From JBPYCR01 sp051846915 (GTDB lineage: Bacteria; Bacillota; Bacilli; Bacillales; Amphibacillaceae), in contig NZ_JBPYCR010000004.1 in NCBI RefSeq assembly GCF_051846915.1, positions 1 through 64,000 of the forward strand: a DNA stretch of 64,000 bases, read 5' to 3'. The notes beneath the pieces are model-generated. The model had not been told where the DNA came from. It saw only the letters and a list, made by a program, of their open reading frames with translations, and made no database searches. Position numbers and translations under genes: made by a program. Below, in pieces: positions 43,908-52,896 of this stretch; the first letter of the stretch is position 1, and every line of letters starts with the position of its first letter.

Positions 43908-45674
43908 CTACTTAGTAGCAATATTAAATTTTTTTAATTTATAGTTAAGATTTTGACGCGAGATACCTAGTTTATTACTAGCTTTTGTAATGTTGCCGTA
44001 TGATTCATTAATTGCTTCTTTTATTAAATTAATTTCAAGGTGCTCCAATTGTTCCGTTAAGGTTCCATTAGTTTTGGTATTAGGGATCCTTGGTGGGAAA
44101 GATCCTTGCTGAGTATTTACTTCTTCCAACATTTGTTGTTGAAACGTATATGGGAGATGGTCGAATGTTATAATTTTTTCGTCATTTATTAAATTTAAAG
44201 CCCCTTCAATTGTATGTTCCAATTGTCTTGTATTTCCAGGCCAAGAGTACTCTTGGAAAAATTTAGCAACATCTTCTTGCACACCGTCAATTTGTATATT
44301 TAGTGCTTTAGAATGCTTTTCTATAAAATGATTCATCAGTACGGTCAGGTCAGTTTTTCTTTTTCTTAACGGTTGAATAACTAGGTTTACAACTCCTAAC
44401 CGATAATATAAATCTTCGCGTAGTCTACCTTTTTGTATTGCTTCTTGTGGGTCTTCATTTAATGTTGCCACAATACGTACATCTGCATCTATCTCTTTAT
44501 TGGAACCAAGTCTTCTTACCTTTTTTTCTTGTAATACCCGTAATAATTTTGCTTGTAAACTCACTCCCATAGAATTTATTTCATCTAGTAATAATGTACC
44601 TTTATGAGCCTGTTCGAAAATACCGCTTCTTTCAACTGCACCAGTAAAACTTCCGACACTTGTACCGAAAAGTAATCCCTCCAATAAACTTTTAGGAAGA
44701 GCAGCACAATTTTGAGCAATAAATGGTTTTTCACTTCTTGGACTTTCATTATGAATGCTTTGTGCAAATAGTTCTTTTCCTGTTCCCGTTTCCCCGATAA
44801 TTAACACATTTGACGGAGAGCTTGCTGCTCGTTTAGCGAGTTCAATAATTCGACCCATCTCTCTACTTTGAAAAACAATGTTTTTAAACTGAAATCGTGT
44901 ATTATTTGAGGGTTGATCATCATTCAGTTGAATCATAGGAGCATCGTTATTGTTTTTCAAACGGCGAATAGTATCTTCTAACTCTTTCTGTTTAGTTATA
45001 TCTTTTAAAATTTCAACTGCACCCATCTTTTTAGTCCCGCTCATGAGAGGATACGTTTTCGATAAAATAGTCACTTCTTTTCCATCGGACTTAAAATGTG
45101 TTTCCCTATGATTTAACGTCTTTTGAAGCTTCAATGTTTTTAAAAGCTTACTATTATCTTCTTCTAAATTCGGAAAAGCTTCAAACAAATTTTTATTTTT
45201 TATCGATTCGGGTTCACGTAAATTAATCTCCCCCATTTTTTTATTATAAAACAAAATTTTTAAATCCTCATCAATGACACATATACCTTCTTCCAGTCTA
45301 TCTAAAATAGTGTCGTATGTGCGTAGCCTTTCGTGTAATAAATCTAGCTTATATTTAATTCGTTGTTTTTTAGTTACGTTATTAAAGATCAATAAAAAGT
45401 AATCTTCAACTGAGGATATCGATAAAAGTAATTCTTCTGTACCAAATGAGACAGATATCCCAGTTGTTTCTTTTCCAGGTGTAAAATATTTTTCCAATTC
45501 ATCAGGCATAAGTTCATAGATAGAAGTGTTGTATAAATTGGATGAATTAAGAGAAAACAACCGCATCGCTGATCGGTTCATTTGCAGTACATCTCCGTTA
45601 TCATCAGTAATGACCATACTTTCAAAAAAATTATTCCATACATTTTTTAATGGAAAATCAACTATGAGAATCAC
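43908..45674 (-). CDS. sigma-54-dependent PAS activator, RocR-like
   Basis: A regulator of about 588 residues: PAS domain near residues 12-110 (FFESMVITDDNGDVLQMN), second PAS near 125-230 (EEGICVIDEDLKILFYNKKM), AAA+ domain with Walker A GETGTGKELFAQ, the sigma-54 contact loop GSFTGAV and LLLDEINSMG, and a C-terminal Fis-type helix-turn-helix (NITKASNKLGISRQNLNYKLKK). It is divergent from, and surely activates, the sigma-54 promoter at 45854. The start is odd. The longer frame begins inside its own -35 box. The only ribosome site (GAGGTG, 45672-45677) is followed six bases later by an ATA codon, and the in-frame GTG used here lies within that site. Confidence 0.88.
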   Translation of the reverse strand: MILIVDFPLKNVWNNFFESMVITDDNGDVLQMNRSAMRLFSLNSSNLYNTSIYELMPDELEKYFTPGKETTGISVSFGTEELLLSISSVEDYFLLIFNNVTKKQRIKYKLDLLHERLRTYDTILDRLEEGICVIDEDLKILFYNKKMGEINLREPESIKNKNLFEAFPNLEEDNSKLLKTLKLQKTLNHRETHFKSDGKEVTILSKTYPLMSGTKKMGAVEILKDITKQKELEDTIRRLKNNNDAPMIQLNDDQPSNNTRFQFKNIVFQSREMGRIIELAKRAASSPSNVLIIGETGTGKELFAQSIHNESPRSEKPFIAQNCAALPKSLLEGLLFGTSVGSFTGAVERSGIFEQAHKGTLLLDEINSMGVSLQAKLLRVLQEKKVRRLGSNKEIDADVRIVATLNEDPQEAIQKGRLREDLYYRLGVVNLVIQPLRKRKTDLTVLMNHFIEKHSKALNIQIDGVQEDVAKFFQEYSWPGNTRQLEHTIEGALNLINDEKIITFDHLPYTFQQQMLEEVNTQQGSFPPRIPNTKTNGTLTEQLEHLEINLIKEAINESYGNITKASNKLGISRQNLNYKLKKFNIATK

Positions 45675-45711
45675 CTCAATAATATATATTGGAATTGAAT
45701 CTGTATATTTC

Positions 45712-45740
45712 ATTATAGCGAAAAAAAGTTTGCTGTACAA
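45712..45740 (-). promoter_or_regulatory. sigma-A promoter of the sigma-54 activator
   Basis: On the minus strand TTGTAC (45740-45735), a 17-base spacer, then TATAAT (45717-45712). It shows that translation cannot begin at the far upstream end of the open frame. Confidence 0.72.
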
Positions 45741-45766
45741 TATTTTTCTTTTGAAAAATTCTTTTC

Positions 45767-45782
45767 ATTCAAAATTTTGAAT
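45767..45782. promoter_or_regulatory. candidate upstream activator site
   Basis: ATTCAAAATTTTGAAT is a perfect 16-base palindrome lying 72-87 bases upstream of the sigma-54 -24 element, the expected distance for an enhancer-type activator site. Confidence 0.55.
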
Positions 45783-45853
45783 AAATAAGAGAAACATGTG
45801 CTTACTTCCTTGTTTAAACCTATTTGATGTAATAATAGTCTGCTGATTTAAAG

Positions 45854-45870
45854 TTGGCATATTTATTGCA
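45854..45870 (+). promoter_or_regulatory. sigma-54 promoter of the FluG/GS operon
   Basis: TTGGCATATTTATTGCA has the invariant GG and GC exactly ten bases apart (GG 45856-45857, GC 45868-45869). Transcription would start near 45881, about 25 bases before the amidohydrolase. A sigma-54 activator gene is divergent. Confidence 0.85.
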
Positions 45871-45906
45871 ATATATTATTTACAACGAGAAAAAGGAGGA
45901 TTAAAG

Positions 45907-47061
45907 TTGCACATTAATTTACAACAAGTGAAAACAATTGATGTTCATTGTCACCCATTTTCAGCAAACGAAAAATTATTTACAGAAGTTGATTTTTTGG
46001 AACACTTATCTTTAGCAGTTGTTCCAAATATGTTTAAGAAAAAGAAAAGTTCAGAATACCTGTATCCAGGAATGAATATGTACATGCAAATTACTATTCA
46101 AAAGCTGGCAGAGTATTTTAATTGTGAACCAACTGTTGAACAAGTAGTAACAAAAAGAAATGAGTATGCAAAAGATTTTTCAGGATACACGAAAAACCTT
46201 TTTCACAATGTGTCTTTAAAAGGATTATTGGTTGATTATGGGTATCCAACGCCACCAATAGACAGAAATGAATTTGAAAAATTAGTAGGTTTTTCTACAA
46301 TGGAAGTTTACCGAATTGAACCAGCCATGGATCGGCTTCGTGAAGAGTGTAAAACTTTTCAACAGTTTATAGACGAATATAGAGCTGATTTAAGAAGCTC
46401 TTTAAATAATAAACACGTTCTTGGATTAAAGTCTATTATTGCTTATCGTTCAGGATTGGATATAGGAAAAATGGATATAGACATTGCTTCTAAACAATAT
46501 GAAGATTTTCGTATGGATAGAAGAGCTAAAGTGAAGTCGTTAAAAGACTATTGTTTACATGTTGCTATGGAGGAATGTACTCGATCGGATAAAGTCATGC
46601 ACATTCATACAGGTGTTGGTGATGGAGAAGTAATTTTGCAAAAGGCGAGTCCAAGCTTGCTCATTGATATGCTTCGGGAAGAAAAATATGCAAATACGAA
46701 AGTACATTTTGTTCATGGGGGCTATCCATGGATGGAAGAGGCCGCGTTTATTACGAGTATCCTACCAAATGTATATATGGATATTTCTTTACAAAATCCA
46801 TTTAGCGGTCACGGTGTAAAACGAATCATTTCCCAAGTATTTGAATTTGCTCCGTTTAATAAAGTGATGTATGGATCTGATGCTTTCACTGTACCTGAAA
46901 TGAACTGGCTTGGTGTAGGTCTTTTCAAGGAATGTTTTGAGGAAGTACTATTGGAATGGATTGATCAAAAATATATGGATGAAAAAACAGCACAAACTAT
47001 TGGCGAAATGGTTCTTTATAAAAATTTTGAAACCGTATACAACAAAGATATAAATGGATAA
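45907..47061 (+). CDS. amidohydrolase-2 family, FluG/NodGS N-domain-like
   Basis: A 384-residue TIM-barrel metal hydrolase. Metal ligand motifs are IDVHCHPF near residue 11, MHIHTGVGDGEV near residue 231, HFVHGGYPWME near residue 268 and YGSDAFTVPE near residue 322. TTG start with AAAGGAGG upstream. It is the first gene behind a sigma-54 promoter and is followed by a glutamine-synthetase-like gene. Amidohydrolase plus GS-I-like halves are fused in fungal FluG and plant NodGS proteins; here they are separate neighbours. The reaction is unknown; hydrolysis or decarboxylation of the ligase product is plausible. Confidence 0.8.
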   Translation: MHINLQQVKTIDVHCHPFSANEKLFTEVDFLEHLSLAVVPNMFKKKKSSEYLYPGMNMYMQITIQKLAEYFNCEPTVEQVVTKRNEYAKDFSGYTKNLFHNVSLKGLLVDYGYPTPPIDRNEFEKLVGFSTMEVYRIEPAMDRLREECKTFQQFIDEYRADLRSSLNNKHVLGLKSIIAYRSGLDIGKMDIDIASKQYEDFRMDRRAKVKSLKDYCLHVAMEECTRSDKVMHIHTGVGDGEVILQKASPSLLIDMLREEKYANTKVHFVHGGYPWMEEAAFITSILPNVYMDISLQNPFSGHGVKRIISQVFEFAPFNKVMYGSDAFTVPEMNWLGVGLFKECFEEVLLEWIDQKYMDEKTAQTIGEMVLYKNFETVYNKDING

Positions 47062-47088
47062 GTATTTTCATGGGAGGGGGAGATATAG

Positions 47089-48453
47089 TTGCTTAAAACT
47101 AAGTCACATACCAGTTTAGAAGAAGTAATGAAGCTAATTGAAGCTAATAATATTGAATTTATTCGTGTAGAGTTCTTAGACTACTCTGGTATTACGAGAG
47201 GAAGAACGATTCGGAAAGACAATGTTGCCGAAGCGATGGATAAAGGCGTAAACTTCAGTACAGCTATTATGAGTTTTGATGTTTTTGATGAGTATATTCC
47301 AAATCCGATGTATGGGGCAGAAGACGGAGATTTTTTTGCATTGCCTGATCCAAATACATTTGCGATTTTACCACACCGAAAAAATACAGCTCGCATGTTG
47401 TGTGATCTGGTGGATATTAATGGAGACCCATGGGAAGGGTGTCCTCGAAGTATGTTAAAAAAAGTGCTCCATAAATTGGAATCTATTCTGGACGGAAAGT
47501 TGTATATGGCCTATGAACAAGAAGCGTATTTGCTAATGGAAAAGGATGGGAAAAAGGTTCCAGCTGATAACAGTCATTGTTTCTCGACAGTTGGTGTCGA
47601 TATTCAAGAAGATTTTGTACATGACTTTGTTTACTTCATGGATCAAATGGGAGTTAAAACAGAGCAAATTTCTAGTGAGTATGGTCCAGGTCAATTAGAA
47701 GTGAATTTAAAGTATACCGATGCTTTAAAGGCCACAGATGATCAAGTAACCTTTATGCACTTGTTCAAACAAATTGCTCATAATCACGGAATGATAGGAA
47801 CCTTAATGCCAAAACCATTTGAACATTTAGCAGGAAGCGGCTTACATGCTCATATTAGCCTGTACAACGATGATGGGGAAAATTTATTTAAGGATCTAGC
47901 CGATCAAAAAGGATTGGATATGTCTCAGGAAGCTTATTATTTTATTGGTGGTTTGTTGAAGCACGGACGATCTCTTGTTGCTGTTGGAGCACCAAGCTTT
48001 AACTCATATAAACGGATGCAACCAGGTTCGTGGGCGCCTGCACACGTTTGTTACGGGGCTGGCAATCGTTCTGTCTTAGTAAGGATTCCAGAAAAAAGAC
48101 GGGAAAGGAGATTTGAATTTCGTGGAGCAGACGGAACATGCAACCCCTATTTATTAAGTACTTGTCTCTTGGCTGCTGGTTTGGATGGAATCCAGAATAA
48201 AATTGACCCAGGGGAACCAATTGATGAAGATGTTAGCCAGATGAATGCATATGAATTAAAGGAAAAAGGAATCTCGTGGGTTCCAAGAACATTGGAAGAG
48301 GCGCTTCAAAGCTTGGCTGAAGATACTATTCTGGCCGACACGATTGGACGGGACATCTGGGAGGAGTTTATTAAGGTAAAAAAGACAGAGTGGAACAAAT
48401 TTTGCCAGATAGTAACTAACCGTGAGTTAGATGTTTATTCAGATATGTTTTAA
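47089..48453 (+). CDS. glutamine synthetase-like gamma-glutamyl ligase, copy 1
   Basis: A 454-residue GS-I-type ligase. The catalytic blocks are present but differ from housekeeping GlnA: YEQEAYLLME near residue 142, SSEYGPGQLEVN near residue 198, GSGLHAHISL near residue 250, NSYKRMQPGSWAPAHVCYGAGNRS near residue 305 and RFEFRGADGTCNPYL near residue 343. Such GlnA-like proteins ligate glutamate to amines instead of ammonia (as PuuA does with putrescine). TTG start, eight bases after GGAGGGGG. It lies 27 bases after the amidohydrolase. A close paralogue lies 2.2 kb downstream in the same operon. Confidence 0.87.
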   Translation: MLKTKSHTSLEEVMKLIEANNIEFIRVEFLDYSGITRGRTIRKDNVAEAMDKGVNFSTAIMSFDVFDEYIPNPMYGAEDGDFFALPDPNTFAILPHRKNTARMLCDLVDINGDPWEGCPRSMLKKVLHKLESILDGKLYMAYEQEAYLLMEKDGKKVPADNSHCFSTVGVDIQEDFVHDFVYFMDQMGVKTEQISSEYGPGQLEVNLKYTDALKATDDQVTFMHLFKQIAHNHGMIGTLMPKPFEHLAGSGLHAHISLYNDDGENLFKDLADQKGLDMSQEAYYFIGGLLKHGRSLVAVGAPSFNSYKRMQPGSWAPAHVCYGAGNRSVLVRIPEKRRERRFEFRGADGTCNPYLLSTCLLAAGLDGIQNKIDPGEPIDEDVSQMNAYELKEKGISWVPRTLEEALQSLAEDTILADTIGRDIWEEFIKVKKTEWNKFCQIVTNRELDVYSDMF

Positions 48454-48565
48454 AGAGTAATAGTGTAATCCTGTTTTTGGAAGAGGTCAAATTATATCGT
48501 TTTAAGGAGGTGGTTTATCTGTAGGATCTAATACAGAATAATAATTTTATTGAAGGTGAGTAGGA

Positions 48566-49270
48566 ATGAGGATTCATGCATTAATTAACTATTCGGTAGC
48601 AGATTTAGGCACGATCGGTGATTGGGCAAAAGAAAAAGGATATTCCATTCGGACAACTCATGTTTCTACAGAAAGGAAGTTTTCTGAAATAGATTCGTTT
48701 GACATGTTGATCATCCTTGGTGGAATTATGGGGGCTTATGAAGAAAGCCAATACCCATGGTTAATAGAAGAAAAAGAATTTATCCTTAGGGCTATTCGGT
48801 CAGAAAAAATGGTATTGGGAATTTGTCTAGGTGCTCAGATGATTGCAGACGTACTTGGCGGTAAAGCCTACCCGCATGAACATTACGAAATAGGGTGGTG
48901 GGAGGTTCGGTTTGATGAAAAAATAAATCGAATTCCACTATTTAAAAACCTGCCAAGGAAAGTAACGTTTTTTCAATACCACGGAGATACGTATGAGCTA
49001 CCTGGGGATGCGGAATGGCTTGCTGGAAGTGATGGGTGTAAAAATCAAGCATTTCTATACGGTGATAGAGTAATAGGTCTGCAGTTCCATCCTGAATTTA
49101 GTGAAAAAAAGTTGCAAGAAATAGTCAAACTAAACGGCGATGAAATAAAGGAAGGAACCTACTCTCAATTACCAGACCAATTTCTAGGTCAAGAAGAATA
49201 CGCGCTAAAGGCGAAACAGTTTTTATTCCAACTATTGGATAACATGGAAGAAACCTATAAACATATTTAA
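48566..49270 (+). CDS. class I glutamine amidotransferase
   Basis: A 234-residue stand-alone GATase-1. The nucleophile elbow is GICLGAQMIADVLGG near residue 92, and the His-Glu pair is in LQFHPEFSE near residue 173. Stand-alone members include gamma-glutamyl hydrolases such as PuuD and GMP-synthase-like proteins. Next to GS-like ligases it could remove gamma-glutamyl groups at the end of a glutamylation route (inference). AAGGTGAG precedes the ATG. The 112-base gap before it holds an unused AAGGAGG with only a four-codon frame. Confidence 0.82.
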   Translation: MRIHALINYSVADLGTIGDWAKEKGYSIRTTHVSTERKFSEIDSFDMLIILGGIMGAYEESQYPWLIEEKEFILRAIRSEKMVLGICLGAQMIADVLGGKAYPHEHYEIGWWEVRFDEKINRIPLFKNLPRKVTFFQYHGDTYELPGDAEWLAGSDGCKNQAFLYGDRVIGLQFHPEFSEKKLQEIVKLNGDEIKEGTYSQLPDQFLGQEEYALKAKQFLFQLLDNMEETYKHI

Positions 49271-49415
49271 CAGCTGACTTTGGTAGAGGTCTTATCTGAA
49301 TGATTGCGCTGTTTATTTTTCACAAAAACTTGACACAAAATGACAAACGAATTGCCAATAAGGAATACTCAGCCGATACAAAAGTTGCAAAATAAATAGG
49401 AAATAATTTGACATC

Positions 49416-49441
49416 AAAGGAGTAAGTAAAAGGAGTAAGTA
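49416..49441 (+). repeat. 13-bp tandem duplication carrying the ribosome site
   Basis: AAAGGAGTAAGTA occurs twice head to tail just before the M20 hydrolase ATG at 49444, giving two Shine-Dalgarno copies 13 bases apart; the second is correctly spaced. Confidence 0.75.
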
Positions 49442-49443
49442 AT

Positions 49444-50661
49444 ATGCAGTTAGAACAACTAGGCCATCTATTTGCAAAAGAGACTTCAAAATTAGAACAG
49501 GAGTTTATTACAATCCGAAGACATTTACACAAATATCCCGAGCTTTCTTTTATGGAATTTGAAACGAGCAGTTACGTGGAAAAGCAACTAAATGATTGGG
49601 GCATATCTAATAAACGTGTTGGAGATACAGGAATTGTAGCATGGATTACAGGACAAAAAGAAGAGTTGCCATCTGATAATTATACAATTGGGCTCCGTGC
49701 TGATATGGATGCACTACCAATAAAGGAGGAGACGGGTCTCCCGTTCTCCTCTGTGCATGAAGGGATAATGCATGCGTGTGGGCATGATGGGCATACAACT
49801 ATTTTATTGGGAGCCGCGCGAATATTGCATGAAAATCGAAAACACTTTAGCGGCAAGGTAGTGTGTGTGTTTCAGCCTGGTGAAGAAGATGATGGAGCGG
49901 CAAAGGAAATGATCCGCTTAGGCGTATTGAATGATCCAAAAATTGATGGAATGATTGCACTGCATTTATGGCCATATCTACCATTTGGTACAGTTGGTGT
50001 TAAAAGTGGAAGTATGACAGCGTCCTGTGACGATTTTACAATTGAATTTTTTGGGAAAAGTGGGCATAGTGCGAGGCCACATGAGGGAATTGATGCTATT
50101 TCCGTTTCGATGCAATTGATGCAGGTATTTCAACATATGGTCGTAAAAATGAATAATCCGCTTGATCCGGTCGTTGTGCATATCGGTAAAATCTCGGGTG
50201 GTACCGCCCGCAATGTTGTGGCGGATTATGCTGTACTTGAGGGGACGACTCGTTCTCTTACTATTGAAAATCGAGAAAAGGTTGCTACCGAAATCAAAAG
50301 GCTGTCAGAGGAAATTGCAGCGACATATAACACACAGGTTCGTGTAACGTATAAACACGGAAATGCTCCTGTAATTAATGATGAGCAATTGACAAAAGTT
50401 GTTGCTGAAGCTGTTCGGGAGCAATGGGGGAGTGGAGATGTAACAGAGTTAAAACAACCTTCATTGGGAGCGGATGACTTTGGGGAATTCGCATTGGAAG
50501 TTCCCAGTAGCTATTTTAGACTCGGTATAAAAAGTCCGGATAAGGAAACATACAGCCTACATCACCCTAAGTTTGATTTTGATGATCGTCTGGTTTCCAA
50601 AGGAGCTGCAATCTTTGCATATACAGCATTAAAAGCAATATACAAAATGGAGGATAAGTAA
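49444..50661 (+). CDS. M20-family amidohydrolase / aminoacylase-like
   Basis: A 405-residue M20D enzyme. IGLRADMDALPIKEETGLPF is near residue 82, MHACGHDGHTT near residue 109, FQPGEEDDGAAKEM near residue 140 and GKSGHSARPHEG near residue 198. The family hydrolyses N-acyl or other amide bonds of amino acids with two metal ions. A second M20D protein (25780-26904) is in this window but is clearly different. It lies within the sigma-54-driven operon, three bases before the second GS-like gene, so it probably acts on the same substrate family. Confidence 0.87.
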   Translation: MQLEQLGHLFAKETSKLEQEFITIRRHLHKYPELSFMEFETSSYVEKQLNDWGISNKRVGDTGIVAWITGQKEELPSDNYTIGLRADMDALPIKEETGLPFSSVHEGIMHACGHDGHTTILLGAARILHENRKHFSGKVVCVFQPGEEDDGAAKEMIRLGVLNDPKIDGMIALHLWPYLPFGTVGVKSGSMTASCDDFTIEFFGKSGHSARPHEGIDAISVSMQLMQVFQHMVVKMNNPLDPVVVHIGKISGGTARNVVADYAVLEGTTRSLTIENREKVATEIKRLSEEIAATYNTQVRVTYKHGNAPVINDEQLTKVVAEAVREQWGSGDVTELKQPSLGADDFGEFALEVPSSYFRLGIKSPDKETYSLHHPKFDFDDRLVSKGAAIFAYTALKAIYKMEDK

Positions 50662-50664
50662 ACG

Positions 50665-52002
50665 ATGCTAACTAAAGAAGAAGTCATTGAGTTAATTAAA
50701 AAGAATAATATTAAGTTTCTTGATATAGGTTATATGGACTATGCATCTTTATCACGAATCAGGACAGTCCATGTGGACCAGTTGGAGAGTCTTTTTGAAA
50801 ATGGATTGAATTTTTATGGCGGGATGATGAGTTTTAATGGCTTTGATGAGCCTATACCAAATCCAACATATGGGATTGAAGGGGGAGACTTTTTTGCGGT
50901 ACCTGACCCTTCCACTTTTGCAATATTGCCACATCGGAAAGATACTGCACGAATGTACTGTGATCTAGTCAATGAAAATGGAGATGCTTGGTTTGGTTGT
51001 CCAAGGCAAACATTGAAAAAGGTATTAAAAGAAGCGGAAGAAGTTTTAGGCGGGAAAATGCATATGGCATTTGAACAAGAAGCTTATTTATTGCGCGAAG
51101 TGGATGGAAACCTTGTTACTGCCGATGATACACATTGCTTTTCTATAGAAGGTATACAATTGCAGGAGAAATTCCTTCACGAATTCGTTGATGCAATGGA
51201 GGCAGCGCGAATTGGTGTAGAAAAAATATCGAGTGAATATGGTCCAGGGCAGTATGAAATTAATTTGAAGCATAAACCTGCATTAAAAGCCGCTGATGAA
51301 CAAGTGAATTTCATGCAATTGTTTAAACAGGTTGCTTTAAATAATGGACTAGTCGGTACATTGCTTCCAAAGCCATTTGATCATTTGTCTGGCAGCGGAC
51401 TTCATGTGCATATTAGCATGAGTGATAACCAAGGAAGAAATTTGTTTGAAAACCTTGATGACCCTCTTGGATTAACAGAGCAGGCCTATTATTTTGTTGG
51501 TGGGTTAATGAAACATGCACGGTCACTTGTAGCGATTGGTGCACCAAGTGTAAATTCATATAAACGTCTTTATCCAGGATCCTTTGCACCATCTCATGTG
51601 AGTTATGGGATTGGGAACAGATCAGTATTAATTCGGGTTACAGAAAAAAGAAGAGGAAGTCGATTTGAATTTCGAGGTGCTGATGGAACATGCAATCCTT
51701 ATATGCTGGCCACAGCGTTAATTGCTGCTGGGTTGGAAGGTGTAAAAAACAAGATCAAACCGAATGATCCTGTTGACTATGATGTTGGTATGATTAGTTT
51801 GGAAGAAACAAAAAAGAAAAATATTGAACTTGTCCCAAGCTCATTGGAGGAGGCGATGGATGAGCTTGAAAGTAATCAATTGATGGCCAAAGTATTAGGT
51901 CCTATTTGGAAAGAATTTATTAGTGTAAAACGGTCTGAAGCAGCTAAAGTGGCTAGACATGTAACGCACTGGGAAAGAAACACATTAACGCAACGCTTTT
52001 AA
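50665..52002 (+). CDS. glutamine synthetase-like gamma-glutamyl ligase, copy 2
   Basis: A 445-residue paralogue of the ligase at 47089. All blocks correspond: FEQEAYLLREVDG near residue 134, SSEYGPGQYEINLKHKPALKA near residue 191, GSGLHVHISM near residue 243, NSYKRLYPGSFAPSHVSYGIGNRS near residue 296, RFEFRGADGTCNPYM near residue 334. The N-terminal beta-grasp region differs more (IGYMDYASLSRIR against VEFLDYSGITRGR). The two copies in one operon suggest either two different amine substrates or a hetero-oligomer. It starts three bases after the M20 stop. Confidence 0.87.
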   Translation: MLTKEEVIELIKKNNIKFLDIGYMDYASLSRIRTVHVDQLESLFENGLNFYGGMMSFNGFDEPIPNPTYGIEGGDFFAVPDPSTFAILPHRKDTARMYCDLVNENGDAWFGCPRQTLKKVLKEAEEVLGGKMHMAFEQEAYLLREVDGNLVTADDTHCFSIEGIQLQEKFLHEFVDAMEAARIGVEKISSEYGPGQYEINLKHKPALKAADEQVNFMQLFKQVALNNGLVGTLLPKPFDHLSGSGLHVHISMSDNQGRNLFENLDDPLGLTEQAYYFVGGLMKHARSLVAIGAPSVNSYKRLYPGSFAPSHVSYGIGNRSVLIRVTEKRRGSRFEFRGADGTCNPYMLATALIAAGLEGVKNKIKPNDPVDYDVGMISLEETKKKNIELVPSSLEEAMDELESNQLMAKVLGPIWKEFISVKRSEAAKVARHVTHWERNTLTQRF

Positions 52003-52096
52003 AAATCAATGGCGCGGGAGTTCGGATATTAAAATTAAAAAGATAAAAGATATTGAATTACGATCGATTTTATTTTAATGGAGGGAAAAGATATTT

Positions 52097-52336
52097 ATGC
52101 AAAACGAAATGTGGTTACAAAAGGATAACGATTATGTTTCAAATGCTATGAAAATCAGATTTTATCCTGCTGCTGTTAAACGAGGGCAAGGATCGAAATT
52201 GTATGAATATAATGATAAAGAGTATCTGGATATTTCTGCTGGATGGGCTGTGGCCAATATAAGGTATGGCAATTCAAAAATGGCACAAGCACTAAAGGGT
52301 CAATACGAAACATTATCTTTTTCATCGAATATCTAG
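52097..52336 (+). pseudogene. class III aminotransferase, N-terminal remnant
   Basis: Seventy-nine codons matching the first part of a GABA/beta-alanine-type aminotransferase (EYNDKEYLDISAGWAVANI), with GGAGGGA in front of the ATG. It stops at a TAG where a full gene would run on for some 370 more residues. A probable transposase scrap begins directly after, so the gene seems to have been cut by an insertion. It was probably once the last gene of the ligase operon, where a transaminase is expected. Confidence 0.7.
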
Positions 52337-52366
52337 ATAGTGCTGTAAGTTAATTAGGCGATGTTT

Positions 52367-52504
52367 TTAATCTGCGAAAGTTGAGATCCCAAGTTGGAGA
52401 CGCTTTTTGCTTTCTTTGAGTGCGACTACGATTAGTAAAGTGCGTACGTTAACTGGACTTTCGAAGAGTTTATTCCAGATTTGACACAGTCGTATATTTA
52501 TCAT
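52367..52504 (-). pseudogene. possible transposase C-terminal scrap
   Basis: A 45-codon minus-strand frame, MINIRLCQIWNKLFESP continuing with a KESKKRLQLG stretch and ending STFAD, read as the C-terminus of an IS transposase. The basic, Arg/Lys-rich character fits, but the family is not identified. It directly follows the broken aminotransferase. Confidence 0.35.
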
Positions 52505-52896
52505 TGTAAAATACTCATTTTAGTAAATAGCATAGAAATTTTTCGAAAAAAAACTTTCGAAGAAAAAATTTTTTCGCATTAAGTTATTATAATGTTGTAT
52601 AAATTATGAGAAAATACTTGAAAAAAGTTGGCATGTTTTTTGCATAGTAATAATTATGCAAACTTATTGCCTTGGAGGGATCGACTGGGTAATAGATTTA
52701 GAAAAGACTAACACCATTGATGTTCTTGTGACTTTAGAAAAAGCACAATATATAGTTGAACTTGTTTAATATAGAAATTTTGAGGATTTATATGGTAAGT
52801 TGTATGTAATTACAGAGTGATCAGCTATTATTGTTTTTTCACGAAATGTTTATAAAGAAATGAAAGGGAATACATTAGTTATTTGTAAGAATAAAT
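52505..52896. other. degenerate AT-rich intergenic stretch
   Basis: No intact gene. It holds a possible activator site (two TTTCGAA cores at about 52538-52562 within A/T runs), the orphan sigma-54 promoter, a remaining GGAGGG ribosome site at about 52674, and short stop-broken frames. The N-terminal half of the aminotransferase expected after the promoter is missing. Confidence 0.5.
52628..52644 (+). promoter_or_regulatory. second sigma-54 promoter (orphaned)
   Basis: TTGGCATGTTTTTTGCA with GG (52630-52631) and GC (52642-52643) ten bases apart. It closely matches the promoter at 45854. It stands before the rocD-like pseudogene, as sigma-54 promoters stand before rocDEF in Bacillus subtilis. 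Confidence 0.75.

Noticed and set aside
45675..45740. N-terminal extension of the sigma-54 activator (MYSKLFFAIM...)
   Set aside because: The extension covers the gene's own -35 and -10 boxes, so it cannot be translated from that promoter.
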